Shown here: positions 1 through 11,255 of the stretch, one piece after another
Numbering within the stretch: position 1 is the first letter of the stretch
Layout: the number at the start of each line of letters is the position of its first letter
DNA from: Mesorhizobium sp. M1E.F.Ca.ET.045.02.1.1
Lineage (GTDB): Bacteria; Pseudomonadota; Alphaproteobacteria; Rhizobiales; Rhizobiaceae
Reading direction: 5' to 3'
Length of the DNA: 64,000 nucleotides
Assembly: GCF_003952485.1 (NCBI RefSeq)
Contig: NZ_CP034447.1
Location: forward strand, 5,780,501-5,844,500
Notes under the pieces: generated by a model
Database searches by the model: none
Told to the model about the DNA's origin: nothing
What the model saw: the letters and a program-made list of their open reading frames with translations, nothing else
Program-made: the position numbers and the translations under genes

Positions 1-48
1 GTGGCAGTTGCAGGAGGGCCGCAAGCGCCGCGCGGCGCTTGCCGTCGT

Positions 49-1242
49 TCACCCGGCCTGAATTTTCCTGACCTCGGGTGCCTCCTCGTCGATGGCAGGC
101 GCCTGTTCATCCATCATCTCGACCTCGCGCAGCCATTCGCGCCAGATGGCGACAAGCAGCGCCATCAGCACCGGACCGATGAAGAGGCCGAGGAAGCCCA
201 TCGTCTTGACGCCGCCGATCAGCCCGAAAAAGGTGGGCAGGAACGGCAGCTTGATCGGCCCGCCGACAAGCTTCGGGCGCAGCGTCTTGTCGACGATGAA
301 CAGCTCGACCGCGCCCCAGGTGAACAACGCCATGCCGGCAAACAGCTTGCCGCTGGCGGCGAGATAGATCGACACCAGCGTGAAAGAGAGCGGCGCGCCG
401 CCGGGGATGAGCGCCATGATGCCGGTGAGCGCGCCGAGCGTCACCGGCGACGGCACGCCGGCCAGCCAGTAGGCGACGCCCAGCACCAGGCCTTCGCCGA
501 TGGCGATGACGGTCATGCCGGTGACGGTGGATGAGATGGTGGCCGGCACGACGCGCGAAATCCGCTCCCAGCGCGTCGGCAGGATGCGCTCGCCGAGACG
601 ATCGACCTGCGCGGCGAAAGCCTCGCCGTCGCGATAGGCGAAAAACAGCGCGATCAGCATGAACAGCAGCGTCAGCAGCAGGCCGAAGGCGCTGCCGCCG
701 GCGGCCAGCGCGCCACGGTAGATGGTGCCGATGTTGGAGCCGCTGACCATCTGGATCAGTTCGCCGATGCCGCCGGGATGACCGAGATTGGCCGTCCACT
801 GCTGGTTCAGCCACTCGCCGATGACGGGCATCGTGGCGATCCATTGCGGCGTGGCGGAACCGTGGCGGTTGGTCTCGATCGCCCATACCACCCATTCGCG
901 CAGCTCGTTGATGGCATAGGTGCCGGCAAGCGCGATCGGCACCACCAGGAAAGTCAGGATGAACAGAATCGCAAGGGTCGCGGCGATGGTGCGGTTGCCG
1001 CCGACCGCGGCAAGCAGCCGGCGGTAGAGCGGCCAGCTCGCGAAGGCGATGACGAGGGCCGCCAGAACCGGAAACAGGAAGCCGTGGAAGAAATAGACGC
1101 CGGCGGCGGCGATCAGCACCAGGAGCCAGCGCGCCGCCGACAGCGGCGGGATGACGGCCGCCCTCAGCGGCGTCGACAGGCCGAACAGGCGCTGCCCCGG
1201 TTTCTGGATTTCAGCCCGCTTCAACCCGGCGTTTCTCCCCAT
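49..1242 (-). CDS. AI-2E family (PerM/UPF0118) transporter
   Basis: Predicted inner-membrane permease of the AI-2E/PerM family, 397 aa. The protein has paired N-terminal hydrophobic segments, a soluble middle part, and a C-terminal block rich in Gly-Pro-Ala hydrophobic helices (including GALTGIMALIPGGAPLSF and FLGLFIGPVLMALLVAIW), the layout of this family. The open frame extends upstream to 1371, but that extension runs into an intergenic repeat, so I take the ATG at 1242 (MGRNAGLKRAE). The substrate cannot be told from sequence; family members have been linked to autoinducer-2 export, Na+/H+ antiport or indole export. It stands alone, followed upstream by a repeat and parC on the same strand. 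Confidence 0.85.
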   Translation of the reverse strand: MGRNAGLKRAEIQKPGQRLFGLSTPLRAAVIPPLSAARWLLVLIAAAGVYFFHGFLFPVLAALVIAFASWPLYRRLLAAVGGNRTIAATLAILFILTFLVVPIALAGTYAINELREWVVWAIETNRHGSATPQWIATMPVIGEWLNQQWTANLGHPGGIGELIQMVSGSNIGTIYRGALAAGGSAFGLLLTLLFMLIALFFAYRDGEAFAAQVDRLGERILPTRWERISRVVPATISSTVTGMTVIAIGEGLVLGVAYWLAGVPSPVTLGALTGIMALIPGGAPLSFTLVSIYLAASGKLFAGMALFTWGAVELFIVDKTLRPKLVGGPIKLPFLPTFFGLIGGVKTMGFLGLFIGPVLMALLVAIWREWLREVEMMDEQAPAIDEEAPEVRKIQAG

Positions 1243-1306
1243 GGTTCGATGGATGCTTATGCGCCATGATAGTGCAGCAATCGTGACGATAGTCCAAATG
1301 TCTAGG

Positions 1307-1464
1307 AATCTCCCCCCTCGAGGGGGAGATGGCCGGCAGGCCAGAGGGGGTCGCCGCGCGTGGAACGGCAACGCCTTTCGCGACCAGGAGAACGCTGGCG
1401 CTCTACGTTAGACGACTCCCTCTGTCGCCTTAGGCGACATCTCCCCCTCAAGGGGGGAGATTAG
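1307..1464. repeat. Intergenic inverted repeat, family A (copy 1)
   Basis: Two arms facing each other: 'ggggagatggccggcaggcc' followed by 'agaggggg' near 1324-1350, and 'ccctctgtcgcc' through 'gacatctccccctc' near 1415-1455. Each arm also carries a small hairpin of C and G runs around 'gggggagat'. The same arms occur at 47,701-47,858 and 51,162-51,317. It lies between the AI-2E gene and parC. Confidence 0.85.
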
Positions 1465-1471
1465 CGCCGCG

Positions 1472-3727
1472 CTACCCGAACTTGCCCGTCCTCGGGAAAC
1501 CCTTCGGCACCATGCGGCCGGCGGCGGCGCGGGCGCCGATCCATTCGGCCAGTTCCTCGCGCGACTTGGTAAAGGTGCGATCGGCGGAGTCCTGCCAGGT
1601 CAGTCCCGCTGCAATCGTGAAGGTCTTCAGGTCCAGCACGCCGCCGTCCTTGTATTTCTGCAGGCGCACGCCCTTGCCGCGCGCCATCTCGGGAATCTCG
1701 GCGAGCGGGAAGATCAGCATCTTGCGGTTCTCGCCGACGATGGCGAGATGGTCGCCGGCGACCGGGACGCAGCGCTTGGCCTCGTCCGGCGCCTTGACGT
1801 TCATCACCTGCTTGCCCTTGCGCGTGTTGGCGACGACCTCTTCCTCGGAAACGACGAAGCCGTTGGCATCGTATGAGACCAGGAGCAGCTTGCGCTTGGG
1901 ATCATGCACGAAGGCGGTGACGATGTCCTGGTCGTTCTCCATGTCGACGATGATGCGGATCGGCTCGCCATGGCCGCGCCCGCCCGGCAGCCGGTCGGCG
2001 CCGATGGTGTAGAACTTGCCGCCGGTGGTGAAGACCAGGATCTTGTCCGTGGTCTGGGCATGGAAGGCGAGCTTCAGGCTATCGCCTTCCTTGAAGGCAA
2101 GCTGCGAATGGTCGGTCAGATGACCTTTCATCGCGCGCAGCCAGCCTTTTTCGGAGACGACAACTGTCACGGGTTCGCGCTCGATCATCGCATGCGCGAT
2201 GTCGGTCAGATCATGCTCGGGCGCGTCGGCGAACTGGGTACGGCGCCTGCCGATCTCGGTCTCGGGTCCGAACTTCTTGCGGATCTCGGCGACCTGCCAT
2301 TTGATCGTCGCCCATTGCTTGGCGTCGGATGCCAGCAAGGCCTCGATCTGCTTCTTCTCCTCGGTCAGGCCATCATATTCCTTGCGGATCTCGATCTCCT
2401 CGAGCTTGCGCAGGGCGCGCAACCGCATGTTGAGGATGGCTTCGGCCTGGTTGTCGGTGAGCGCCCAGCGGGCCATCATCACCTGCTTGGGCTCATCCTC
2501 CTCACGGATGATCCTGATCACCTCGTCGATGTTGAGATAGGCGATCAGGTAGCCGGCGAGGATTTCCAGGCGCTTCTCGATCTCGCCCAGCCGATATTTC
2601 GAGCGGCGGACAAGCACGTCGCGGCGGTGGTCCAACCATTCTTTCAGCACGCCCTTCAGCGACAGGACGTTGGGCACCTTGCCGCGCGACAGCACATTCA
2701 TGTTGAGCGGGAAGCGGCTTTCGAGCTCGGTGAGCTTGAACAGCGATTCCATCAGGATGCCTGGATCGACGGTGCGGCTCTTCGGCACCAGCACGATGCG
2801 GATGTCCTCGGCGCTCTCGTCGCGAATGTCTTCGAGCAGCGGCAGCTTGCGCGCCATCAACAGCTCGGCGATCTTCTCGATCAGCCTGGCCTTCTGGACG
2901 CCGTAGGGGATCTCGGTGACGACGATGCTCCAGGTGCCCCTGCCCTGGTCCTCCTGGCCCCATTTGGAGCGCACGCGGAAACCGCCGCGGCCCGTCTCAT
3001 AGGCTTCGAGGATCGAGGCGCGGCTGTCGACGATGATGCCGCCGGTCGGGAAATCCGGCCCCTGGACGAAATCCATCAGCTTCGCCACGGGCGCGTCCGG
3101 ATGCTCGATCAGGTGCAGCGCGGCATCGCAAAGTTCGGCGGCGTTGTGCGGCGGGATCGAGGTCGCCATGCCGACGGCAATGCCGGACGAGCCGTTGGCG
3201 AGCAGGTTCGGGAAGGCGCCCGGGAGCACGACCGGCTCCTCGTCCTCCTCATTGTAGGTCGGCCGGTAGTCGACGGCGTCCTCGGTGATGCCGGCGAGCA
3301 GCTCGGTCGCCACCTCCGTCATGCGCGCTTCGGTGTAGCGCATGGCCGCGGCGTTATCGCCGTCGATGTTGCCGAAATTGCCCTGCCCGTCGACCAGCGG
3401 GTAGCGCATCGAGAATTCTTGCGCGAGGCGCACCAAAGCGTCGTAGATCGACTGGTCGCCATGCGGATGGAACTTACCCATCACCTCGCCGACGATGCGG
3501 GCGCATTTGGCAAAGCCCTGGTCAGGGTTGAGCCGCAAGAGCCGCATGGCATGCATGATGCGGCGATGGACCGGCTTCAGTCCGTCGCGCACATCCGGCA
3601 ATGCCCGGTGCATGATGGTCGACAGCGCATAGGCGAGGTAGCGCTTTTCGAGCGCTTCCTTCAGATCGACCGGTTCGATATTGTCGCCGCCGCCATTGTC
3701 CTGCGGCGGCAAATGCCTTTTTCCCAT
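1472..3727 (-). CDS. parC: DNA topoisomerase IV subunit A
   Basis: Breaking-rejoining subunit of topoisomerase IV, working with ParE to decatenate chromosomes; 751 aa. The N-terminal winged-helix/tower core runs from [28 protein letters not shown] to about residue 480, with the active-site tyrosine at Y131 in AMRYTEARM. The C-terminal third is the degenerate beta-pinwheel. It is ParC rather than GyrA because the GyrA-box QRRGG(K/R)G is absent and the C-terminal domain is short. The quinolone region reads [10 protein letters not shown], so the position usually held by Ser80 (E. coli numbering) is Gln92. The start ATG at 3727 is followed directly by the conserved N terminus. Likely monocistronic. 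Confidence 0.95.
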   Translation of the reverse strand: MGKRHLPPQDNGGGDNIEPVDLKEALEKRYLAYALSTIMHRALPDVRDGLKPVHRRIMHAMRLLRLNPDQGFAKCARIVGEVMGKFHPHGDQSIYDALVRLAQEFSMRYPLVDGQGNFGNIDGDNAAAMRYTEARMTEVATELLAGITEDAVDYRPTYNEEDEEPVVLPGAFPNLLANGSSGIAVGMATSIPPHNAAELCDAALHLIEHPDAPVAKLMDFVQGPDFPTGGIIVDSRASILEAYETGRGGFRVRSKWGQEDQGRGTWSIVVTEIPYGVQKARLIEKIAELLMARKLPLLEDIRDESAEDIRIVLVPKSRTVDPGILMESLFKLTELESRFPLNMNVLSRGKVPNVLSLKGVLKEWLDHRRDVLVRRSKYRLGEIEKRLEILAGYLIAYLNIDEVIRIIREEDEPKQVMMARWALTDNQAEAILNMRLRALRKLEEIEIRKEYDGLTEEKKQIEALLASDAKQWATIKWQVAEIRKKFGPETEIGRRRTQFADAPEHDLTDIAHAMIEREPVTVVVSEKGWLRAMKGHLTDHSQLAFKEGDSLKLAFHAQTTDKILVFTTGGKFYTIGADRLPGGRGHGEPIRIIVDMENDQDIVTAFVHDPKRKLLLVSYDANGFVVSEEEVVANTRKGKQVMNVKAPDEAKRCVPVAGDHLAIVGENRKMLIFPLAEIPEMARGKGVRLQKYKDGGVLDLKTFTIAAGLTWQDSADRTFTKSREELAEWIGARAAAGRMVPKGFPRTGKFG

Positions 3728-4146
3728 GGATTTGGACTAGCCGAGCGGGTGATTCGCGGCAAGCGTCGGGTTGGAATCCGGCGGATTCGTCGCGCGCAAT
3801 GTGGGCACGCAAGGACGACGCCGGCGATGTGAGGGATTTCACGGAAGCGGCGAGGCGAACATTCCAATTTGGCGCCCATCTGCAACAGGCTTCGGCTGCA
3901 AGTGGGGCGCCGGCCAACATCAATCTGTTACATGCGCCCTCTATCTGGGCAGGCAATGCGCTGGCTGAGGAGAGCCGCGGTCTTCATGACTAATTCACCG
4001 CATCATGCAAAGCGTGCCGGCCCGCCTTTGCTTTTCATCGCCGTTTTCGACAAATGGGCCGGGAAGCGCCTTTTTCCCGTCCCGTTCGTCACGGAATGGT
4101 GATGGGGCAGGAACTCAAAACACTTTTCAGGACAGGGAACTCGCCA
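3728..4146. other. Intergenic, no gene supported
   Basis: 419 bases between the divergent parC and secreted-protein genes. Several short open frames exist on the plus strand but they overlap each other in different frames and show no recognisable protein. It must hold both promoters; I did not find a convincing -35/-10 pair or a repeat. Confidence 0.5.
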
Positions 4147-5337
4147 ATGACAATCCAACGCTCAATGCTCAAGAAACTGGCTTTTTCAACCTTTCTGCTG
4201 ACCCTGCCGCTCAATGCCGCCTCCGCCGCCGATCCGGCCGTGGCCGAGCGCGTCAAGGCGACGCTTGCCGCCCAGGGCGTCGACATTTCCTGGACCGGGG
4301 TTTCGGGTGACGATTCGAATGTCGTTTTGCAGGGCGTCTCCATCAAACCGGCCGCCGAGAAGGAGGCGCTGCCGATCGGCGACGTGAAGCTGGAGGGCGT
4401 CAGCGAGGCCAATGGCGGCTTCGACATCGCCACCGTCTCGACCTCGGCCTTCGAGCACAGCAAGGACGGCGTGACGCTCAATCTCAGCCCCTTCGTCATC
4501 CACGACATGAAAGTGCCGGCCGAAGGCAGCACCGATCCGCTCGGTTCGATGATGATGTACAAGTCGGCCGAGCTCTCCAGCATGACGGTCAAGGTCGGCG
4601 ACAAGACGGCTTTCTCGATGGACGGGCTTGCCGTCCAGATAACCCCGCCGGCCGACGGCAAGGCGATGGACTTCACCGCCAACACGGAGAAGTTCAACGC
4701 CGACCTGACGCTGGTCGACGACCCGAAATCGAAGGAGGCGATCGACGCGCTCGGCTACCAGAACATCTCCGGCAACATCTCGATGGCCGGCACCTGGCAG
4801 CCCTCCGACGGCAAGATGGAGCTGTCGAAATATGACATCTCGGTCGACAACGCCGGTACGCTCGGCATGACCTTCGATCTCGGCGGCTACACGGTCGACT
4901 TCATCAAGTCGATGCAGGCTATGCAGAAGCAGCTCGCCGCACAGCCCGAAGGCGCCGACAATTCCGCACAGGGCATGGCCATGCTCGGCCTCCTGCAACA
5001 GCTTTCCTTCAACGGCGCCTCGGTGCGCTTCGACGACGATTCGCTGACCGGCAAAGTGCTCGACTATGTCGGCAAGCAGCAGGGCATGTCGGCCAAGGAC
5101 GTCGCCAACCAGGCCAAGGCGATCGTGCCGTTCGGCATGGCGCAGCTCAACAATCCCGAACTGACGGCAGAGGTCTCGGCCGCGGTCAACAAGTTCCTCG
5201 ACGATCCGAAGAGCCTCGAGATCTCGGCCGAGCCGCCGTCGTCGGTGCCGTTCGCGCTGATCATGGCCGGCGCCATGTCCAACCCGCTCGACCTGCCCAA
5301 GACGCTCGGCGTCAAGGTCAAGGCGAACGAGGACTGA
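4147..5337 (+). CDS. Secreted protein of unknown function
   Basis: 396 aa with a clear Sec signal peptide: MTIQRSMLKK, a hydrophobic core (AFSTFLLTLPL) and an AlaAlaSerAla-type cleavage site near residue 22. The mature part is acidic and predicted mostly beta, with repeated short strands around VKLEGVSEANGGFDIATVSTSAF, and no cysteines or catalytic motif I recognise. The frame is open from 4054 upstream, but the ATG at 4147 immediately precedes the signal peptide and has a purine-rich 'aggacaggga' upstream. It is followed by a strong terminator, so it is probably a single-gene unit. I do not recognise a named family; a periplasmic role is inferred only from the signal peptide. Confidence 0.75.
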   Translation: MTIQRSMLKKLAFSTFLLTLPLNAASAADPAVAERVKATLAAQGVDISWTGVSGDDSNVVLQGVSIKPAAEKEALPIGDVKLEGVSEANGGFDIATVSTSAFEHSKDGVTLNLSPFVIHDMKVPAEGSTDPLGSMMMYKSAELSSMTVKVGDKTAFSMDGLAVQITPPADGKAMDFTANTEKFNADLTLVDDPKSKEAIDALGYQNISGNISMAGTWQPSDGKMELSKYDISVDNAGTLGMTFDLGGYTVDFIKSMQAMQKQLAAQPEGADNSAQGMAMLGLLQQLSFNGASVRFDDDSLTGKVLDYVGKQQGMSAKDVANQAKAIVPFGMAQLNNPELTAEVSAAVNKFLDDPKSLEISAEPPSSVPFALIMAGAMSNPLDLPKTLGVKVKANED

Positions 5338-5360
5338 TCGAGCGGAACGCTCAAACAAAG

Positions 5361-5389
5361 AGCCCGGCAGCGATGCCGGGCTTTTTTTG
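5361..5389 (+). terminator. Intrinsic terminator
   Basis: Perfect 9-bp stem 'agcccggca' (5361-5369) and 'tgccgggct' (5374-5382) closed by a GCGA loop and followed by seven T. It ends the secreted-protein gene 20 bases after its stop and faces the end of aspS. Confidence 0.92.
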
Positions 5390-5434
5390 TTGAGATCGAT
5401 TCTCGAAACAAGAGGAACCGCTTGGGCGCGATTC

Positions 5435-7225
<1,791 letters not shown>

Positions 7226-7361
7226 TGTCATTGGTGGAGTCCGGAATTGCGGGCGAAAGCCCGGCTCGAAAATTGGCGCGAAAAGCGCATGAGAGGCCGG
7301 CTTTGTCAAGGCAAGCGGTCACACAGGGCAAGCGGCCATACAGGCTGGCGACTTTGGGCGT

Positions 7362-8120
7362 TCACGCGAAGCGGATTTCAGCGCCCTGCCGCTGGAAATC
7401 GGCGAGGATGGCGGCGGGCGCCGTTCTTTCCACCACCAGATGGCGGATCGCGTCGGGTGCGGCGACACGATACGGCGCGGCAGTGGCGAGTTTGTCGTTG
7501 GTAGCGGCAATGACGATGCCGGCGCTGTTTTTCGCCATGGCGCGCTTCACCTCGGCTTCGGCCGAATCGAAAGCCGTGACGCCGCGCGAGGCATCAAGGC
7601 CGCAGGAGCCGAGGAAGAACAGATCCGCGCCGAGTTGCGCCACGGCGGTCAGCGTGTCGCCGCCGACGCAGGTGCCGAGGTCGCGGACGTACCGGCCGCC
7701 GAGCACGATCAGCTCGACCAGGGGAAGATCGGCGAGAGCCGTTGCCACGCCCAGCGAATTGGTGGCTACCGTCAGCTCGATGTCGCGCGGGATCGCCCTG
7801 GCGATCGCCTCATTGGTCGTGCCGCCGTCGATGAACAGGGTCTGGCCGGCGACGAGCACGCCTACCGCAGCCTTGGCCAGGCGCAGCTTCTCCTCGACCG
7901 CATGGCTGCTGCGCTGGCTGATCGTTGCCGCGGCGAACGGCGCCAAAGTGACCGCTCCGCCATAGACGCGACGCAACTGGCCGGCCTTGGCGAGTTCCCG
8001 CAGATCGCGCCGCACCGTGTCTTCCGAGACGCCGAAGCGGCTGGCGAGCTCGCCCGCCAGAACCCTTCCGTCGGCCGCCAGCCGGTCGCGAATGAATTGG
8101 TGTCGTTCCTCGGTCAGCAT
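7362..8120 (-). CDS. DeoR-family transcriptional regulator
   Basis: 252 aa sugar-type regulator. The N-terminal helix-turn-helix (MLTEERHQFIRDRL through SRFGVSEDTVRRDLRELAKAGQLRRVYGG, residues 1-55) is the DeoR signature. The rest is a DeoR sensor domain with the ISOCOT-fold motifs TLFIDGGTTNEA and ELTVATNSLGVATAL, which bind phosphorylated sugar-type effectors. The open frame begins at 8144, but the ATG at 8120 gives the family's usual start. It is divergent from the MFS gene at 8215, and a perfect inverted repeat lies between them, so it probably controls that transporter and itself. Confidence 0.9.
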   Translation of the reverse strand: MLTEERHQFIRDRLAADGRVLAGELASRFGVSEDTVRRDLRELAKAGQLRRVYGGAVTLAPFAAATISQRSSHAVEEKLRLAKAAVGVLVAGQTLFIDGGTTNEAIARAIPRDIELTVATNSLGVATALADLPLVELIVLGGRYVRDLGTCVGGDTLTAVAQLGADLFFLGSCGLDASRGVTAFDSAEAEVKRAMAKNSAGIVIAATNDKLATAAPYRVAAPDAIRHLVVERTAPAAILADFQRQGAEIRFA

Positions 8121-8144
8121 GCACGATCCCATTTTGTTATGCAC

Positions 8145-8177
8145 GTTCTTGCATGTTTTGCATGTTTATGCAAGAAC
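8145..8177. promoter_or_regulatory. Putative DeoR operator (inverted repeat)
   Basis: Perfect 10-bp inverted repeat GTTCTTGCAT (8145-8154) and ATGCAAGAAC (8168-8177) with a 13-base spacer that itself carries a direct TTGCATG. It sits in the 94-bp gap between the divergent regulator and MFS starts. Confidence 0.75.
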
Positions 8178-8214
8178 GGCGCATCGGATCGGCAATGCCG
8201 TCCCCCCTCTCCCG

Positions 8215-9453
8215 ATGGAAAATGCCGCAATGACCTTTGGCTTGAAACTCGCCCCCCAGCACCGCGTCTATGCCGGTTTCGCTATCTACTCCTTTGCCAT
8301 GGGCAACATTTTCCCGCGCCTGCCGGACATCAAGCGCGCCATGGAGATCGAGGACGGCACGCTGGGGCTCAGCCTGATCGGGACGCCGATCGGCACCTTG
8401 ACGGCGCTGACCCTAGCCACACCGATCCTGGAGCGCGTCGGCTTTCGCCGCGCGCTGCTTTGGCTGGTGCCGCTGATTGCGCTTGTCTACGCGCTTGCCG
8501 TTCATGCGCCGGGACCTGTCGCACTGTTCCTGCTGCTGCTGCCGGTCGGGCTGATGATCGGCAGCGTCGAGATCATCCTCAATGTCGAGGCCGACAGGAC
8601 CGAGTTCATGCTGAAGCGCCGCATCATGAACCGGGCGCACTCCTTCTGGAGCGCGGGCTTCTTCGGCGCCGGGCTGTTCGGCGGCGCCATGGCGCATCTC
8701 GGCCTGTCGCCGCAACTGCATCTGGCGCTGGTGGTGCCGATGGTGGCGGTTTCGATGGCGCTGTTTCTCGGCGGCTTCGAACCGGCACCCGCCCGCTTCG
8801 CCGCCACAGGCCATAAGCCACCGATGTTCGCGCGGCCGACGCTGCCGATTCTGGTCCTCGTTGCGGTAACGCTTTCGGCAATGCTGCTGGAAGGCGCCAG
8901 CATCGACTGGTCGGCGATCTATATTCGCACCGTGTTCGACTCCGGCCCGTTCGTTGCCGGCTTGACGGTGGCGCTGTTTGCCTTCTCGCAGGCGACGACG
9001 CGCTTTTTCGCCGACCGCTTCGTCGACCGCCACTCGCCCAGCGGCGTGGCGTGCGTGCTGCTCGCAACGATGGCGGCCGGCGTGCTGATCGTCTTCTTCT
9101 CGCCCGCGCCGCCGGTATCGATGCTCGGCTTCGCCCTGTTGGGGATCGGCAGCAGCGCGATCTTCCCGCTGGCGATCTCCGCGGCAGCCCAGCGGACGGA
9201 CCGGCCCGCGGCGATCAACGTCGCAGCGCTGTCGCAGATCTCCTTCATCGCCTTCCTGCTCGGTCCGCCGCTGCTCGGCTTCGTATCGGACCATTGGGGC
9301 ATCCGCTCCGCCTATGGGATCGGCATCCCGTTCATCGCGCTCAGCCTGCTGACGGCAGGTTCGCTTGGCCGGCGGCCGGCCAAGTCCGCCGTGCCGGCGG
9401 ACGAAGCGCCCGATCCGGCGCGGAAGATGCTGCCGCAAGCCGGCGAGGCATGA
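8215..9453 (+). CDS. MFS transporter (YbjJ-like)
   Basis: About 412 aa, 12 predicted membrane segments, major facilitator superfamily. The first helix region FAIYSFAMGNIFPRLPDIKRAM and the loop motif RFFADRFVDRHSP fit the sugar/unknown-substrate YbjJ-like branch. The start is uncertain: ATG 8215 (MENAAMTF) or ATG 8230 (MTFGLKL), the latter with a GGA 9 bases upstream; the upstream open frame is antisense to the DeoR gene. It is divergent from the DeoR regulator with a shared operator, suggesting control by a sugar-derived signal. The substrate is unknown. Confidence 0.85.
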   Translation: MENAAMTFGLKLAPQHRVYAGFAIYSFAMGNIFPRLPDIKRAMEIEDGTLGLSLIGTPIGTLTALTLATPILERVGFRRALLWLVPLIALVYALAVHAPGPVALFLLLLPVGLMIGSVEIILNVEADRTEFMLKRRIMNRAHSFWSAGFFGAGLFGGAMAHLGLSPQLHLALVVPMVAVSMALFLGGFEPAPARFAATGHKPPMFARPTLPILVLVAVTLSAMLLEGASIDWSAIYIRTVFDSGPFVAGLTVALFAFSQATTRFFADRFVDRHSPSGVACVLLATMAAGVLIVFFSPAPPVSMLGFALLGIGSSAIFPLAISAAAQRTDRPAAINVAALSQISFIAFLLGPPLLGFVSDHWGIRSAYGIGIPFIALSLLTAGSLGRRPAKSAVPADEAPDPARKMLPQAGEA

Positions 9454-9515
9454 GCGGCCCTTCCGTTGTCAGACCGATGCGCTCTTACACCTGTGGCTCG
9501 TCGTGGCGGCCACCC

Positions 9516-10511
9516 CTACAGCGATGCGACGCTCCCGATTCCGCGGTGAATCGCCTCGCGGTAAGCGAGGTCGGCCGCCACCATGTCCTCCATTGCAACG
9601 CCCATTGCCTTGTAGACGGTGACCTGGTCGGCGCTGACCCGTCCCGGCCGCACACCGAGCAGCATCTCGCCAAGTTCGGTTCCGGTTTCCGGATCGATGC
9701 CGGCCAGTTCACAAGAACCGACCGGCGTCGGGGCGAATGCATCGCTTGTCTCGACGAAGAGGCTGGCCTTGCCGACAAGCTCGATCGGCAATTCGCCGCC
9801 GGGTGGCGCAACACCGACCGACGAGACATGCGTGCCGGGCTGCACCCATTCGGCTGAAATCACCGGCTCAAAGGAATGCGTTGCCAGGCAGACGACATCC
9901 GACGAGCGCACCGCGGCCTCGATATCGCTGACGGCAACAACACCCGGATGTAGCGCGGCAAGCGCCTGCGCATCCGCGAACTCCTTCGAGACAACGCGGA
10001 TCTCGGCGAAGTCGCGGACCAGTGGCAAAAGGCGCAGGTGCTGGCCGGCCTGGACGCCGGCGCCCACCACTGTCGCGACCTTGACGTCGCGCCGGGCCAG
10101 TTCGCGCACGGAGAGCACAGCAGAGCCGGAGGTGCGCACGGCAGTGATGTAGGTACCGTCCATGACGCAGATCGGGAATCCGGTCTGCGGGTCGAACAGA
10201 TGGATGGTGGCGAGATGGCTGGGGATGCCTTTGGCAATGTTGCCCTCGAACACGTTGACGATCTTCACCGTCAGATGCTTGCCCACCATCCAGGCCGGCA
10301 TCGCCAGCGAATAGCCTGCCTGCGGAATGTCGAGCTGGGGTCGCGCCGGATTGACGACCTTGCCGCCAGACAGTGCTTGGAAGCCGTCCGCCAGTACGTC
10401 GAGGAGCCGGCGGAGGTCGATGCAGGTTTTCACCTCGGCCTCGCTCAATATGAGCACCGGCGTGTCACCCTTGGCGTGGGCGTTGCGGTCGTTCGGTATG
10501 GCTGATGTCAT
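9516..10511 (-). CDS. Ornithine cyclodeaminase / mu-crystallin family protein
   Basis: 331 aa NAD(P)-dependent enzyme of the ornithine cyclodeaminase/mu-crystallin family. A Rossmann motif VATVVGAGVQAGQHL lies near residue 130, followed by the family pattern of conserved stretches (EVKTCIDL, RTSGSAVLSVRELA, GSCELAGIDPETG). Members include ornithine cyclodeaminase (ornithine to proline plus ammonia), alanine dehydrogenase and ketimine reductases; the exact reaction cannot be assigned. It is divergent from an Lrp/AsnC regulator 118 bp away with a spaced inverted repeat between them, the usual arrangement for amino-acid-responsive control. Confidence 0.88.
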   Translation of the reverse strand: MTSAIPNDRNAHAKGDTPVLILSEAEVKTCIDLRRLLDVLADGFQALSGGKVVNPARPQLDIPQAGYSLAMPAWMVGKHLTVKIVNVFEGNIAKGIPSHLATIHLFDPQTGFPICVMDGTYITAVRTSGSAVLSVRELARRDVKVATVVGAGVQAGQHLRLLPLVRDFAEIRVVSKEFADAQALAALHPGVVAVSDIEAAVRSSDVVCLATHSFEPVISAEWVQPGTHVSSVGVAPPGGELPIELVGKASLFVETSDAFAPTPVGSCELAGIDPETGTELGEMLLGVRPGRVSADQVTVYKAMGVAMEDMVAADLAYREAIHRGIGSVASL

Positions 10512-10563
10512 GGGTCTTGCCTTGGTCCGGTTAAGTTACCCACGAACGATATTGCGACCTGAC

Positions 10564-10612
10564 AGCGTGATGAAATATGGTGTTTTGACGATTTCAACGT
10601 GACTATCACGCT
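10564..10612. promoter_or_regulatory. Putative Lrp/AsnC operator half-sites
   Basis: Perfect 8-bp inverted half-sites AGCGTGAT (10564-10571) and ATCACGCT (10605-10612), centre-to-centre 41 bp, about four helical turns, in the gap between ornithine cyclodeaminase and the Lrp-type gene. Such helically phased sites fit an oligomeric Lrp regulator. Confidence 0.55.
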
Positions 10613-10629
10613 ATTCTTGGCCAAAAAGT

Positions 10630-11103
10630 GTGAGCACTGAAATGGACGATCTCGACCGTATCGACCGCTCTTTGTTGCGTTTGTTGCAGGAGGATGGCCG
10701 CCGCACCACGCTCGACCTCGCCCGCCAGGTCGGACTGTCGCCGACGGGCGCCTCGCAGCGCATCAGGCGGCTGTTCAGCGAAGGCTTCATCCGGGCGGTA
10801 CGAGCCGTTCTCGACCCGGCCAGGATCGGGAAGGCGCAACTTGTCTTCATCGAGGTGCGGCTCGACCATACGGCGCCGCATGTCTTCGACCGCTTCGCCG
10901 AGGCGGTCTTGCGCGCGCCCGAGATCATCGAGTGCCACATGGTGGTTGGCGGCTTCGACTACCTAGTCAAGGCGCGCATCGCCGACATGGCAATGTTCCA
11001 GGATTTCCTGCAGCGGGTCATCCTGCCGCTGCCAGGGGTCAGGGAAACACACACCTACGCTTCGATCGCCAATGTGAAGCCCGACGCCTTGTTGCCGATC
11101 TAG
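10630..11103 (+). CDS. Lrp/AsnC family transcriptional regulator
   Basis: 157 aa. The N-terminal HTH (LDRIDRSLLRLLQEDGRRTTLDLARQVGLSPTGASQRIRRL) is followed by the RAM/ligand-binding domain (KAQLVFIEVRL through ECHMVVGGFDYLVKARI). The GTG at 10630 is the first start; ATG at 10642 would shorten it by four residues. It is divergent from the ornithine cyclodeaminase gene and very probably regulates it in response to an amino acid. Confidence 0.93.
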   Translation: MSTEMDDLDRIDRSLLRLLQEDGRRTTLDLARQVGLSPTGASQRIRRLFSEGFIRAVRAVLDPARIGKAQLVFIEVRLDHTAPHVFDRFAEAVLRAPEIIECHMVVGGFDYLVKARIADMAMFQDFLQRVILPLPGVRETHTYASIANVKPDALLPI

Positions 11104-11255
11104 ATTGGCATCGACGCGGCGTCCGCCTTCCACCCTAACCCTAAACTCAACCCAGGACGCTATTCATCGCGTGGCCCGTCGCCTTGGAATTGCCGCTGGC
11201 ATTGGCGGTGGCGATGGTCCAAGAAGGATCACCAACATGTGATTGCCTTCCCCTC

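Noticed and set aside
1904..3832. 642-codon open frame antisense to parC
   Set aside because: High-GC shadow frame; its composition (His, Asp, Arg, Gly rich) is the complement pattern of a real gene and parC is certain.
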